Shown one piece after another: positions 17,416-26,091 of a stretch of DNA of 64,000 nt. Below the pieces are notes generated by a model that saw only the letters and a program-made list of their open reading frames with translations, ran no database searches and was not told the DNA's origin. The stretch comes from G965230065 sp965230065 (lineage in GTDB: Bacteria > Bacteroidota > Bacteroidia > Cytophagales > Cyclobacteriaceae). The DNA lies in contig OZ245942.1 in assembly GCA_965230065.1 (NCBI GenBank), positions 496,001 through 560,000 on the forward strand. The letters run 5' to 3'. Made by a program: the position numbers and the translations under genes. The stretch's first letter is position 1, and each line of letters starts with the position of its first letter.

Positions 17416-18618
17416 ATGATAACACCTGCATCACCGGACAATGAACCGGAAAGGTTAAAAGACCTGAAAACATACGACATTTTGGATACGCTTCCGGAAG
17501 AGGAATATGATAATATTACCCAGATAGCCTCCCAAATATGCCAAACCCCTATTTCGTTAATTACATTGGTAGATGAAAAAAGGCAATGGTTTAAGTCGCA
17601 CCACGGGCTAAGTGTTACAGAAACCCCCAGGGAGCACGCATTTTGTGCCCATGCCATTCACAACCCCAACGAAATATTAGTAGTGCCCGACTCACGACTG
17701 GATGAACGTTTCCATGACAACCCCCTGGTTACTGGTGAGCCCCATGTTATTTTTTACACCGGCGTACCATTGGTAAGCCCCCAGGGCCATTCGCTGGGCA
17801 CGTTGTGCGTCATCGACAATGAACCCCGGTCATTAGACCAAGGCCAAATCAAATCATTACAGGCACTCTCGAGGCAGGTAGTGAAAATGCTTGAGTTAAG
17901 AAAGAGTAAAAAGCTTTTACAAGACGCTAACGAAGCATTGAAAAAAATTAATCAGGGACTGGAACAGTTTGCCAGGATAGCCGCCCACGATATTAAATCG
18001 CCACTGAACAATATTTCACAACTTATTGAATTACTACTGCAAAACCACGCTACCAACCTTGATGATGAGGGAAAAGAACTTATCAAACTCATGGGCACCT
18101 CTACCCTTCATCTCAGGCAGCTTGTAGATGGTATATTATCTTACAGTAAAAGTGAAAAATTATTATCTGAAGAGCGGGAAAAAGTAAACATGGGCAATTT
18201 CATCAAAGAAATTATCAGTCTCCTGGATTTTGCCGGAGAGAACACTTTCACCTACCCCAAAAACACACAGGAAATAACGGTAAATAAAGTTGCCCTTGAG
18301 CAAATATTGGTTAATCTTATCTCGAATAGCCTCAAATACAACAACAAAGACAGGGCTAGTATTGAGATTGGGGTTGCTGTATATGGAAAATATTATGAGT
18401 TTTATGTGAAAGACAATGGCCCCGGCATAAAAAAAGAAGACCAGGATAAAATATTCAAAATTTTTGAAGTATCACATCTACGCGACCGCGCAGGAGTACG
18501 GGGGTCAGGCATTGGGCTGGCCACTGTCAAAAAACTGGTAGAGGGGCAGGGCGGAAAGGTACGCGTTTCATCTGCAACAGGTGAGGGAGCTACCTTTCAT
18601 TTTACCATCGCAAAATAA
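17416..18618 (+). CDS. GAF-domain sensor histidine kinase
   Basis: 400 residues, no membrane segment. A GAF domain spans residues about 20-165 (PISLITLVDEKRQWFKSHHG, FYTGVPLVSPQGHSLGTLCV, FCAHAI). A short coiled linker leads to the HisKA box with phosphoacceptor H191 in AAHDIKSPLNN, and a HATPase domain follows with VNLISNSLKYNN, DNGPGIKKEDQDKIF and GSGIGLATVKKLV. It is a soluble redox- or light-type sensor by domain class; the signal is unknown. There is no adjacent regulator. It is convergent with the next gene, leaving only 3 bases between the stops. Confidence 0.93.
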   Translation: MITPASPDNEPERLKDLKTYDILDTLPEEEYDNITQIASQICQTPISLITLVDEKRQWFKSHHGLSVTETPREHAFCAHAIHNPNEILVVPDSRLDERFHDNPLVTGEPHVIFYTGVPLVSPQGHSLGTLCVIDNEPRSLDQGQIKSLQALSRQVVKMLELRKSKKLLQDANEALKKINQGLEQFARIAAHDIKSPLNNISQLIELLLQNHATNLDDEGKELIKLMGTSTLHLRQLVDGILSYSKSEKLLSEEREKVNMGNFIKEIISLLDFAGENTFTYPKNTQEITVNKVALEQILVNLISNSLKYNNKDRASIEIGVAVYGKYYEFYVKDNGPGIKKEDQDKIFKIFEVSHLRDRAGVRGSGIGLATVKKLVEGQGGKVRVSSATGEGATFHFTIAK

Positions 18619-18621
18619 TTT

Positions 18622-19110
18622 TCATGAATATTTATCAATTTTGTAAAATATACTGCGGAAAATCCGGCTGCTTCGGCGTACCTGTATTTTGAAATTAGCA
18701 ACAGCTACAACATAATTAATAACACCCAGGGCTACGGATAATACTAAAAATGTATACCGCCCAATGTAACCAAAAAAAACAGCCATTAACAGGGTAACCA
18801 CTGACCAAAACACTAAAAAAGTAGCAGAGGTGGGGAACATTCGATATTTAACAAAGATAATACTGCCTGTTGAGGTTTCTTCAATCGTACCATTCATCAC
18901 CGGCAGGAAATTCTGAGGCCGGGCTACCTTTAGCGATATACTAAACTTATCCTTTTTCACCCATCCGTTGAAAAGAAAAGGTTGCTCAGGCTCCTCAATC
19001 AACAATAAGCCATTTTTTACCGGTTTCACACTTTTCCATATTCTTTCATACACCTCCCGGGCAAGAAAGGGCAACACAATGGTTTCTCTTGATCTGGGTA
19101 ATAAATACAT
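18622..19110 (-). CDS. Two-helix membrane protein of unknown function
   Basis: 162 residues. The first about 90 residues are soluble beta-rich sequence (ERIWKSVKPVKNGLLLIEEP, FNGWVKKDKFSISLKVARP). Two transmembrane helices follow (ATFLVFWSVVTLLMAVFFGY and FLVLSVALGVINYVVAVAN), then a basic tail. No family recognised. It starts 6 bp past the ridA stop, so the two genes form an operon. Confidence 0.7.
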   Translation of the reverse strand: MYLLPRSRETIVLPFLAREVYERIWKSVKPVKNGLLLIEEPEQPFLFNGWVKKDKFSISLKVARPQNFLPVMNGTIEETSTGSIIFVKYRMFPTSATFLVFWSVVTLLMAVFFGYIGRYTFLVLSVALGVINYVVAVANFKIQVRRSSRIFRSIFYKIDKYS

Positions 19111-19116
19111 ATTAAG

Positions 19117-19497
19117 TTACACTACAGCGATACAAGATATTTCTACATTCACATCTTTAGGCAGGCGAGCCACTTCCACCGTTTCACGGGCAGGAGGTAT
19201 TTCAGTGAAATAGCGTCCGTACACTTCATTAATAGCAGCAAAATCATCCATGTTTCTGATAAATATGGTGCATTTTACTACATTTTTAAAACCCAGGCCA
19301 GCTGCCTCCAGAATAGCCCCCATGTTTTTCAATACCTGCGTTGTTTCTTCCACAATATTCTCAATGACCAATTTTCCAGTGGCACTATCTATGGCAATTT
19401 GTCCGGATACATACAGCGTATTGTTTACAATAACAGCCTGGTTATAAGGCCCAATTGGTGCCGGTGCCTGTGAAGTTTCAATAGGTGTCTTTTGCAT
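19117..19497 (-). CDS. RidA family enamine/imine deaminase
   Basis: 126 residues, the normal length. The RidA pattern is clear: APAPIGPYNQAVIVNNTLYV at the start, SGQIAID, LKNMGAILEAAGLGFKNVVK, and the substrate-binding Arg in PPARETVEVARLPKDVNVEI. RidA proteins hydrolyse reactive 2-aminoacrylate-type enamines released by PLP enzymes. First gene of a two-gene operon with a membrane protein of unknown role. Confidence 0.95.
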   Translation of the reverse strand: MQKTPIETSQAPAPIGPYNQAVIVNNTLYVSGQIAIDSATGKLVIENIVEETTQVLKNMGAILEAAGLGFKNVVKCTIFIRNMDDFAAINEVYGRYFTEIPPARETVEVARLPKDVNVEISCIAVV

Positions 19498-19822
19498 ATC
19501 TTGCTAAATTATTCACTCTCAATTACTATTCTTTACAAGAATAAAAACTTTTTCTATTACCTCTGGCATTCACTTTATATTAACTAACAATTTAACGAAA
19601 ATATTCGTGCCATGCTGCCTTGACACTTTGTAATCTGAATTTACATATGGTATACAAACATTAGAAATAGCTATAATATTATCAATATTTAAAATTACAA
19701 ACGTTTACATTTTTCAATATTTCAATATATCATGAAAAACATCTATATATATTGTAATTTCATCAAAATAATATAACTTAGTTGGCAGATGACTTTTTAT
19801 CACAGCCTATAAGTTGAGTGTA
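19498..19822 (+). other. AT-rich divergent intergenic region
   Basis: 325 bases between ridA (minus) and the hybrid kinase (plus). It is rich in A/T runs and should hold both promoters, but no exact TTTG/TAnnTTTG pair was found. No open frame of note and no strong hairpin. Confidence 0.6.
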
Positions 19823-21784
19823 ATGGATATTCACGGTGCTAATACTTTTGACTTATTGAAAAAATGCACTGAAATCCTTCCTTTCACTATTTATGTGTTT
19901 GATTTCAACAGCAATAAGTTCATTTACACCAATCGCAATTTTGAGGAAATCATTGGGTATCCTACTGAAGAAGCAGAAAGGATCCTTGCTAACCCTGCAC
20001 CTGATGAATTTCATATAGAAGACCTGGAAATGCTTACCGAAACATATCAGGCCATTCGGGCGGGCACAAAAAGGCAAGTGGATGTAACTTACCGTGTACG
20101 GCAAAAAAAAGGTGAATACCGATGGTTGCGCAGCCGCAAAATTGTGTTTGAAGAAAATCCGGACGGAAGTACTAAACAGTTTTTGGGAATTTCTGAAGAT
20201 GTTACCCATAGAAAAAAAATGGAGAATGAACTTGTAGAAGCAAAGCTATCTTTGGAAGAAGCACTCACGGCCAAAGAAGGGTTTTTCTCTGTTATCAGCC
20301 ACGAAATTCGTACTTCACTGAATGCCATCACCGGCATGATCCACCTGTTACAGCAAAGTGCGGTTGACAACAATCAAATTGAGATTGTGGATACCCTCAA
20401 ATTCTCCTCTGATAACTTATTGGTTTTGATTGATGATATTCTGGATTTCTCCAAAATACAGGCCGGTAAACTGGAGTTTGAGGAAATTGACTTTGACATA
20501 CAGGCCACCCTGGAGTACACCCGGAAACTTTACAACAACAAAGCCAAAGACAAGGGTATCCACTTGCACTTACACATAAATGAAAATGTGCCCCGGTTCG
20601 TCAAAGGAGACCCTATGCGGCTGGGCCAAATACTAAATAACCTGGTAAGCAATGCCATCAAATTTACCGAGCAAGGAAGTGTAACAATCTCGCTGGACCT
20701 GCACAGGCAAACCAAGCGGGGGCATTCGTTGGTTTTTAGAGTATCTGATACAGGTATTGGCATACCTTCAGATAAACTTAAAGTTATATTTGAACCCTTT
20801 AAGCAAAGTAATAAAGATATTAATCGAAGGTTTGGTGGTACCGGATTGGGGCTTTCTATCATTAAAAACCTGGTAGGCCTGCAAAAAGGGAAGATAAGCG
20901 TGCAAAGCAAAGTAAATGAAGGCTCTACTTTTGAAGTAAAATTAAAGTTTAATAAATCAGATAAAGTAATTGAAAAACAGCCATCAGGACTTAATAAAGA
21001 TGACCTTAATTTGCATGTGTTGTATATTGAAGATGTAGTACCCAATCAGTTTTTAATGAGGGGGTATTGCTCCCATTGGAATGTAACGCTGGATATGGCT
21101 TCTAGCGGAGAGGAAGGGATACAAAAGCTAAAGCAGCAGCAATATGACCTGGTTTTGATGGACATTCAAATGCCCGGAATGGATGGCTTTGAAACAACGG
21201 AAAAAATAAGAACCCTGTCGGGCAAATACTTTAAAACCATTCCTATCCTCGCGGTTTCAGCTTCTACCAATGGCGCCAACTCATCTATATACAGCAAAGC
21301 CGGCATGAATGGATTTATTCTCAAGCCACTCAACCCCGAAACATTATATAATAACCTGCTGAGGTTTGCTCCTAAGCAAATACGGAAAAATGCTGTAATA
21401 CAAAGAACCACCGAAAAAAACAGGCTGGCTTTTTCCCAATTGGATGAAATTTACCAAAGCGACAAACAAGAATACCATCGCCTGTTGGAGGTGATGAAAC
21501 AGCAATTTGAAAATGACAAAGCCGCTTTGCTTAAAGCTGTAAGGGAAAAAAATAACACTTCAGTAGCAAAAATACGGCATCGCTCGCTGGCTACAATGGC
21601 CATGCTTCAACAACACGATTTTCTGCATTTTATCAAAGAATTGAGCGTTTTAGATGAGAAGAAAGAAGACGAAATCAAGAATATTGCTAATTATGTAGAC
21701 GATCAGTATAACAAAATCATTGTATTGATACAACACAAAATAAAGACCCTGCCTTTGCAAAAGGGGCATCTACATGATAATTAA
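19823..21784 (+). CDS. Hybrid sensor histidine kinase: PAS, HisKA, HATPase, receiver, HPt-like tail
   Basis: 653 residues from the ATG at 19823 (a TTG at 19814 adds three). A PAS_3-type sensor covers residues about 15-135 and a short coiled coil follows. The HisKA box has H160 in ISHEIRTSLNAI, where the usual HEIRTPLN Pro is Ser. The HATPase domain has LVSNAIKFTEQG, DTGIGIPSDKL and GTGLGLSIIKNL. The receiver has LVLMDIQMPGMDGF. The last about 110 residues are helical with KIRHRSLATMAML, which resembles an HPt phosphotransfer site. No transmembrane segment. A complete phosphorelay in one chain; output partner unknown. Confidence 0.92.
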   Translation: MDIHGANTFDLLKKCTEILPFTIYVFDFNSNKFIYTNRNFEEIIGYPTEEAERILANPAPDEFHIEDLEMLTETYQAIRAGTKRQVDVTYRVRQKKGEYRWLRSRKIVFEENPDGSTKQFLGISEDVTHRKKMENELVEAKLSLEEALTAKEGFFSVISHEIRTSLNAITGMIHLLQQSAVDNNQIEIVDTLKFSSDNLLVLIDDILDFSKIQAGKLEFEEIDFDIQATLEYTRKLYNNKAKDKGIHLHLHINENVPRFVKGDPMRLGQILNNLVSNAIKFTEQGSVTISLDLHRQTKRGHSLVFRVSDTGIGIPSDKLKVIFEPFKQSNKDINRRFGGTGLGLSIIKNLVGLQKGKISVQSKVNEGSTFEVKLKFNKSDKVIEKQPSGLNKDDLNLHVLYIEDVVPNQFLMRGYCSHWNVTLDMASSGEEGIQKLKQQQYDLVLMDIQMPGMDGFETTEKIRTLSGKYFKTIPILAVSASTNGANSSIYSKAGMNGFILKPLNPETLYNNLLRFAPKQIRKNAVIQRTTEKNRLAFSQLDEIYQSDKQEYHRLLEVMKQQFENDKAALLKAVREKNNTSVAKIRHRSLATMAMLQQHDFLHFIKELSVLDEKKEDEIKNIANYVDDQYNKIIVLIQHKIKTLPLQKGHLHDN

Positions 21785-21877
21785 TCTACTGGTAAATGTG
21801 TGCTTCGTTTCCAAGAGCATAAAAATTCCAAACTAAAGCTTTACTTTTGCGGCATTAACTAAAAAAAAGCTCGTCTT

Positions 21878-22222
21878 ATGCGTATCAATACCTTAGCTGC
21901 TACGCCACCCCCACCCTATTATGCTGTTATTTTTACTTCAAACCGGGCACCGGTAGAAGAAGGATATGATGAAATGGCCGATAAAATGTTTGCCCTGGCC
22001 AATGCGCAACCCGGCTACCTGGGTGCCGAAAGTTTCCGGAATGACGATGGATTTGGGGTAACCATTTCGTATTGGAAAACCCGGGAAGACATCCAACACT
22101 GGAAAACACACTGGGAACACCGCGAAGCGCAGGAAAAAGGTAAGAAGAAGTGGTATACCCGCTACAAAATACGCATCTGCATGGTAGAACATGATTATGA
22201 ATTTAACCATGACAAACAATAA
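21878..22222 (+). CDS. Antibiotic biosynthesis monooxygenase (ABM) domain protein
   Basis: 114 residues, single ferredoxin-like ABM domain: YYAVIFTSNRAPVEEGYDEM, ANAQPGYLGAESFRNDDGFG and ISYWKTREDIQHWKTHWEH. Family members are small dimeric oxygenases or heme/quinone-binding proteins; the substrate is not evident. It lies 42 bp upstream of the thioesterase gene and is probably co-transcribed. Confidence 0.9.
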   Translation: MRINTLAATPPPPYYAVIFTSNRAPVEEGYDEMADKMFALANAQPGYLGAESFRNDDGFGVTISYWKTREDIQHWKTHWEHREAQEKGKKKWYTRYKIRICMVEHDYEFNHDKQ

Positions 22223-22264
22223 ACTAAAAACTCTAAACAACAAACTAAAAACAACCTACCAAAC

Positions 22265-22660
22265 ATGTTCACCACACACATAATCCCCCGTTTTGCCGAA
22301 ACCGATGCCCTGGGTCATATCAATAATACTGTAGTGCCTGTATGGTTTGAGCAGGCCCGCGCTCCCGTATTCCGTCTTTTTACACCTGACCTGGATTTTA
22401 AAAAATGGAAACTGATTGTAGCAAAAATTGAAGTGGAATATAAAGGCGAATTGATTTATGGACATGAAGTAGAACTCAGAACCTATTTAACCCGGATTGG
22501 TAATGCTTCTTTGGTGATTACCCAGGAAGCACACCAGCAGGGAAAATTATGCGCCAAAGGCCACGCCACCCTGGTACACTTTGACTACCAACACAAAAAA
22601 TCATCCCCAATTCCTGATAATATACGGGAGCTGTTGCAAGAACATTTGGTTATTCAATAG
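22265..22660 (+). CDS. Acyl-CoA thioesterase, hotdog fold (4HBT family)
   Basis: 131 residues. RFAETDALGHINNTVVPVWF holds the Asp and HxNN of the 4-hydroxybenzoyl-CoA-type active site, with KIEVEYKGELIYGHEVELRT as the hotdog strand pair. It hydrolyses acyl-CoA thioesters; chain preference unknown. Operon partner of the ABM gene. The 3' end runs into a word-repeat hairpin and the CTACTG tract. Confidence 0.92.
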   Translation: MFTTHIIPRFAETDALGHINNTVVPVWFEQARAPVFRLFTPDLDFKKWKLIVAKIEVEYKGELIYGHEVELRTYLTRIGNASLVITQEAHQQGKLCAKGHATLVHFDYQHKKSSPIPDNIRELLQEHLVIQ

Positions 22661-22677
22661 GTAACTGCAATACAGTG

Positions 22678-22747
22678 GCAGTAGAAAGACTGCCTACTGC
22701 TACTGCTACTGCTACTGCTACTGCTACTGCTACTGCTACTGCTACTG
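22678..22747. repeat. CTACTG microsatellite (9 units) with preceding GCAGTAG hairpin arm
   Basis: Nine perfect CTACTG units cover 22694-22747. On the minus strand they read CAGTAG, so each unit carries an in-frame TAG; the last unit supplies the stop codon of the PAS kinase (22742-22744). GGCAGTAG at 22677-22684 is complementary to the tract and can form a hairpin on the thioesterase transcript. The tract lies between two convergent genes. Confidence 0.95.
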
Positions 22748-25700
22748 CAAACTACTTTCCGGGAGACAAACCTCTATGGTAGTGCCTTCATTTTCCTGAC
22801 TTTCAATATGAACACTGCCCCCCAATGCATCAACCTGTGACTTTATCAAATACATACCCATACCTTTCCCTTCTGTGTGTGAATGAAACCTTTTATATAA
22901 GGTAAAAACCTGTGCCCCATATTTCTCCATATTTATTCCCAGACCATTATCTTTTACCGAAAAGCACAGGAAACCCGGTTTGTAATGGCTTTTCACAATA
23001 ATATTGGGTGACTGATTAAGCTTTTTGTACTTGATAGCATTAGAGACCAGATTAAGCAGTACATTCCGTAAATAACTTTTGATCGTATAAATTTGCGGAG
23101 CTTTTGAAAAATCTGCTGTGATTATTGTTTCTGTTTTCTCAATTTCCTGGGCCAGCAGTTCCCGTACTTCCAGCATGATATTATCAAGGGATACATTTTC
23201 CCTTTTTTCATCTTCCTGCTTTCTTATATCAAGCACACGGGCAATATCTTTTATAACTTCATCCAGCAAATGAGCTGATTTCTCGAGATTATCGATCAGG
23301 TCAATGTTAAGAGGATCCTCCAGGTTATTCCGGTTAAAAAGGCCCGTTAACCCCAAAATCCGGGCCACAGGTGCCCGTAAGTTATGTGATGTTATAAAAG
23401 CAAATTCTTCCAGATATTTATTCTGCTCCATCAACCTTTGTATCAGCAGTGATTTTTCCTTCTCAGCCACTTTCCTTTCAGTTATGTCTCTTGAAAAACA
23501 CCCAATGCCTATTACTTCTTCGGCTTCATTATACATAGGGTTAAAGCTTACCTCAACATACACTATTCCTTTGCCTGGCACTTCAGAACGCTCTTCAATA
23601 GTGAATCTTTCCCCTGCAAGCGCTCGCCGATAATGTTTTTCAAATTTTTGAGCTATATCGTATTCATCACGTTTCGTAATCGCAGAGTTACCTTTTTCTA
23701 CATGCGCCCCAAAGTGCGTTAATATTTTTTTATAAGCATTATTGGCAGAAACAATATTCAGGTCTTTATCAATAGACCATATCAGGTCCGCTGTATTATT
23801 AATAAGTGTGTCCAGGTTCCGTTGGCTCAGAAATATCTCTTGTCGCGTTTCTTTTTCTTGAGTAATATCCCTGAAATAAACCGCCAAACCCACTTTGGAA
23901 GGATAGGCGCTAACGTGGTACCACCGGCTGGCAGGATTTTTAAATTCAAAATTAACCGATTCTCCGGTTTCCATAGCCCGATGATACTCTGTGTAAAGGT
24001 TTGTTCGCTTAAGGCTGGGAAGTACCTCCCACATACTTTTACCAACAACTTTTTCTTCCGAAACATTATTGAGCTGTTCAAAAGTACGGTTCATACGAAC
24101 AAACTTCCACTCTAGGTCTACTATGAAAAAACCGTCGGTAATGCTTTCTATCACCGTATCCAGGGTTTCTGAATACCTGATCAGCTCTTCCTCAGCAAAT
24201 TTTTGCCAGGTAACGTCCCACATACTGCCCACCATTCTTTGGGGCTGCTTGTTTTCATCAAACAAAACGTAAGCATAACTTTTTACATATTTTATTTTTT
24301 GAGTTGCCGTAATAATTTTCAGTTCTACGTTATAATTTTCCTCTCCGCTCAGGGCCTTTTCTACTTTCTGTTGGGCATACGATTGCGTATCAGGATGTAA
24401 AAATTTAGCCCAGGTATCCAAATTGCCCGAAAATTCTTCTGGTTTTATTTCAAAAATACCGCAGGTAATGTCATCCCAGATTAACGAATTTTCCCGGACA
24501 TTCCATTCCCAAATTCCTATTTTACCCGATTGAGTGGCCAGGGCAAACCTTTCTGTAGTTTCCAGCAACTGCGCTTCCGTTTGCTTTTGCTCAGTAATAT
24601 CTTTGATAACCCCAGCTCCCTGTACTGGCTCCCCCTTTTCATTGAAAGTAATTTCACCGGTATCCCTGATGTGTTTTATTCTACCATCAGACAATATTAC
24701 CCGGCTTTCTACATCATAAAATCCATCTCCATTGATTGCATTTTGCTGGGCTTTTAAAACTTTATCCCGGTCTTCAGGGTGTATAAAAGTCAAACAGGCA
24801 TCAATACTGATTTCATCAGATTCCCGTTCAATTTCAAGGATACTATATATTTCATCAGACCAATATTGCTTTTGGGCCACAAAGTCCAGCTTCCAATTGC
24901 CAATTTTTGCAATACGCTGGGCATTTCTTAGTTGAGACTCACGATATTCCAGGGCTTTTTGGGTTTCTACCAAATCAGTAACATCTGTTGAAATGCCGTC
25001 AATTCTAACAGGGTTACCCTGCGCATTGTGGGTTACTTTTACCCTATCTAGCAACCAGCAAACGGAGTTGTCGGGACGTATAATCCGGTACGTATATTCA
25101 GCATAGCCCTCATCAAAAGCCCGGGATAATTTAGCTTCTTTCAAAGCTTTATCATCCGGGTGCAGGGCGTCTTTCCAAAAAAATGGGTTCCTGACAACAT
25201 CCTCCATTGAAATCCCATAAATAGCCTCTACAGACGGGCTTACATAAGCAATTTCATCCGATGGAAGCTCTACCGACCACACCACATCATTCAAAGCGTT
25301 TAATATCCGGTTTATTTTTTCTTCACTTTGGCGCTCGATGATTGCAGCCTGTTCTTTGATTTTTTCATTGGCCGTAATCAGCTGTTCATTGGCTGCCTGT
25401 AGTTCTTCATTGGCTGCCAGCATTTCTTCATTTGAAGCCTGCAATTCCTCGTTCAGAGCTGCCAGTTCTTCATTTGCAGCTTCCATCTCCAGTTTATTTT
25501 GATGCAACTCTTTGGCAAAAGCTTCTTCACTTGCTTTTATAGACGTGATATCTGTAAGTACTCCCTCGATTTGTAAAGCCTCCTGTTGATCGTTTTGGAT
25601 AAGTAGCCGATGTTCTGAAATCCATCGAATACGGTGTCCGGGGGGTTGGTACCGGTATTCAAACTTTATTTCATGCTGATGTGCTAATGACTTCAGTGAC

Positions 25701-25891
25701 TGCTTTACTAAAGATATATCTTCGGGATAAACATGTTCTATCCAACTATCGGGTGAGGTAATTTCTTCACGATTGAGTTTTAGAATTGAGAAGAATGCCT
25801 CGTTCAGTACATTCAATTGTTGTTTCTGGGGTTCAAAGCTCCAAAAGCCTTGTTCGGTACAATTTAAAATAGCGGGGATTTCTTTCGTCAT
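22742..25891 (-). CDS. Six-PAS sensor histidine kinase
   Basis: 1049 residues, no transmembrane helix. PAS domains by inspection: about 10-120, 195-315, 325-440, 450-570, 580-690 and 695-820. A Glu/Asn/Leu heptad coiled coil (NEELAALNEELQASNEEMLA) fills residues about 122-195. The HisKA-like box is FITSHNLRAPVARILGL, the HNLRAP type usual in Bacteroidota. The HATPase domain has LVSNAIKYKK, VKDNGLGINMEKYG and GKGMGMYLIKSQVDALGG. It senses through several PAS pockets in the cytoplasm; ligands unknown. No linked regulator. The stop lies in the CTACTG tract. Confidence 0.94.
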   Translation of the reverse strand: MTKEIPAILNCTEQGFWSFEPQKQQLNVLNEAFFSILKLNREEITSPDSWIEHVYPEDISLVKQSLKSLAHQHEIKFEYRYQPPGHRIRWISEHRLLIQNDQQEALQIEGVLTDITSIKASEEAFAKELHQNKLEMEAANEELAALNEELQASNEEMLAANEELQAANEQLITANEKIKEQAAIIERQSEEKINRILNALNDVVWSVELPSDEIAYVSPSVEAIYGISMEDVVRNPFFWKDALHPDDKALKEAKLSRAFDEGYAEYTYRIIRPDNSVCWLLDRVKVTHNAQGNPVRIDGISTDVTDLVETQKALEYRESQLRNAQRIAKIGNWKLDFVAQKQYWSDEIYSILEIERESDEISIDACLTFIHPEDRDKVLKAQQNAINGDGFYDVESRVILSDGRIKHIRDTGEITFNEKGEPVQGAGVIKDITEQKQTEAQLLETTERFALATQSGKIGIWEWNVRENSLIWDDITCGIFEIKPEEFSGNLDTWAKFLHPDTQSYAQQKVEKALSGEENYNVELKIITATQKIKYVKSYAYVLFDENKQPQRMVGSMWDVTWQKFAEEELIRYSETLDTVIESITDGFFIVDLEWKFVRMNRTFEQLNNVSEEKVVGKSMWEVLPSLKRTNLYTEYHRAMETGESVNFEFKNPASRWYHVSAYPSKVGLAVYFRDITQEKETRQEIFLSQRNLDTLINNTADLIWSIDKDLNIVSANNAYKKILTHFGAHVEKGNSAITKRDEYDIAQKFEKHYRRALAGERFTIEERSEVPGKGIVYVEVSFNPMYNEAEEVIGIGCFSRDITERKVAEKEKSLLIQRLMEQNKYLEEFAFITSHNLRAPVARILGLTGLFNRNNLEDPLNIDLIDNLEKSAHLLDEVIKDIARVLDIRKQEDEKRENVSLDNIMLEVRELLAQEIEKTETIITADFSKAPQIYTIKSYLRNVLLNLVSNAIKYKKLNQSPNIIVKSHYKPGFLCFSVKDNGLGINMEKYGAQVFTLYKRFHSHTEGKGMGMYLIKSQVDALGGSVHIESQENEGTTIEVCLPESSLQ

Positions 25892-26091
25892 TATCCAGAC
25901 TAGCTTGAAAAATTAAAAAAAGTTATCAAAGGAATCGTGAGTACCTAACGGTTTTTTAACCCCAGATTGTAAAAATAGTCTTTATAATAAAATTGCTTCT
26001 GCAACACAAGAAAAAACTTAGTTTAAAATACTTATCTTTTTCAATGCAAATTGAAAAACTGATCAGGTTACCTTACAAAAGCCTACAATAA

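Noticed and set aside
22694..22747. Possible CRISPR or short tandem array
   Set aside because: Units are 6 bp with no spacers; it is a microsatellite.
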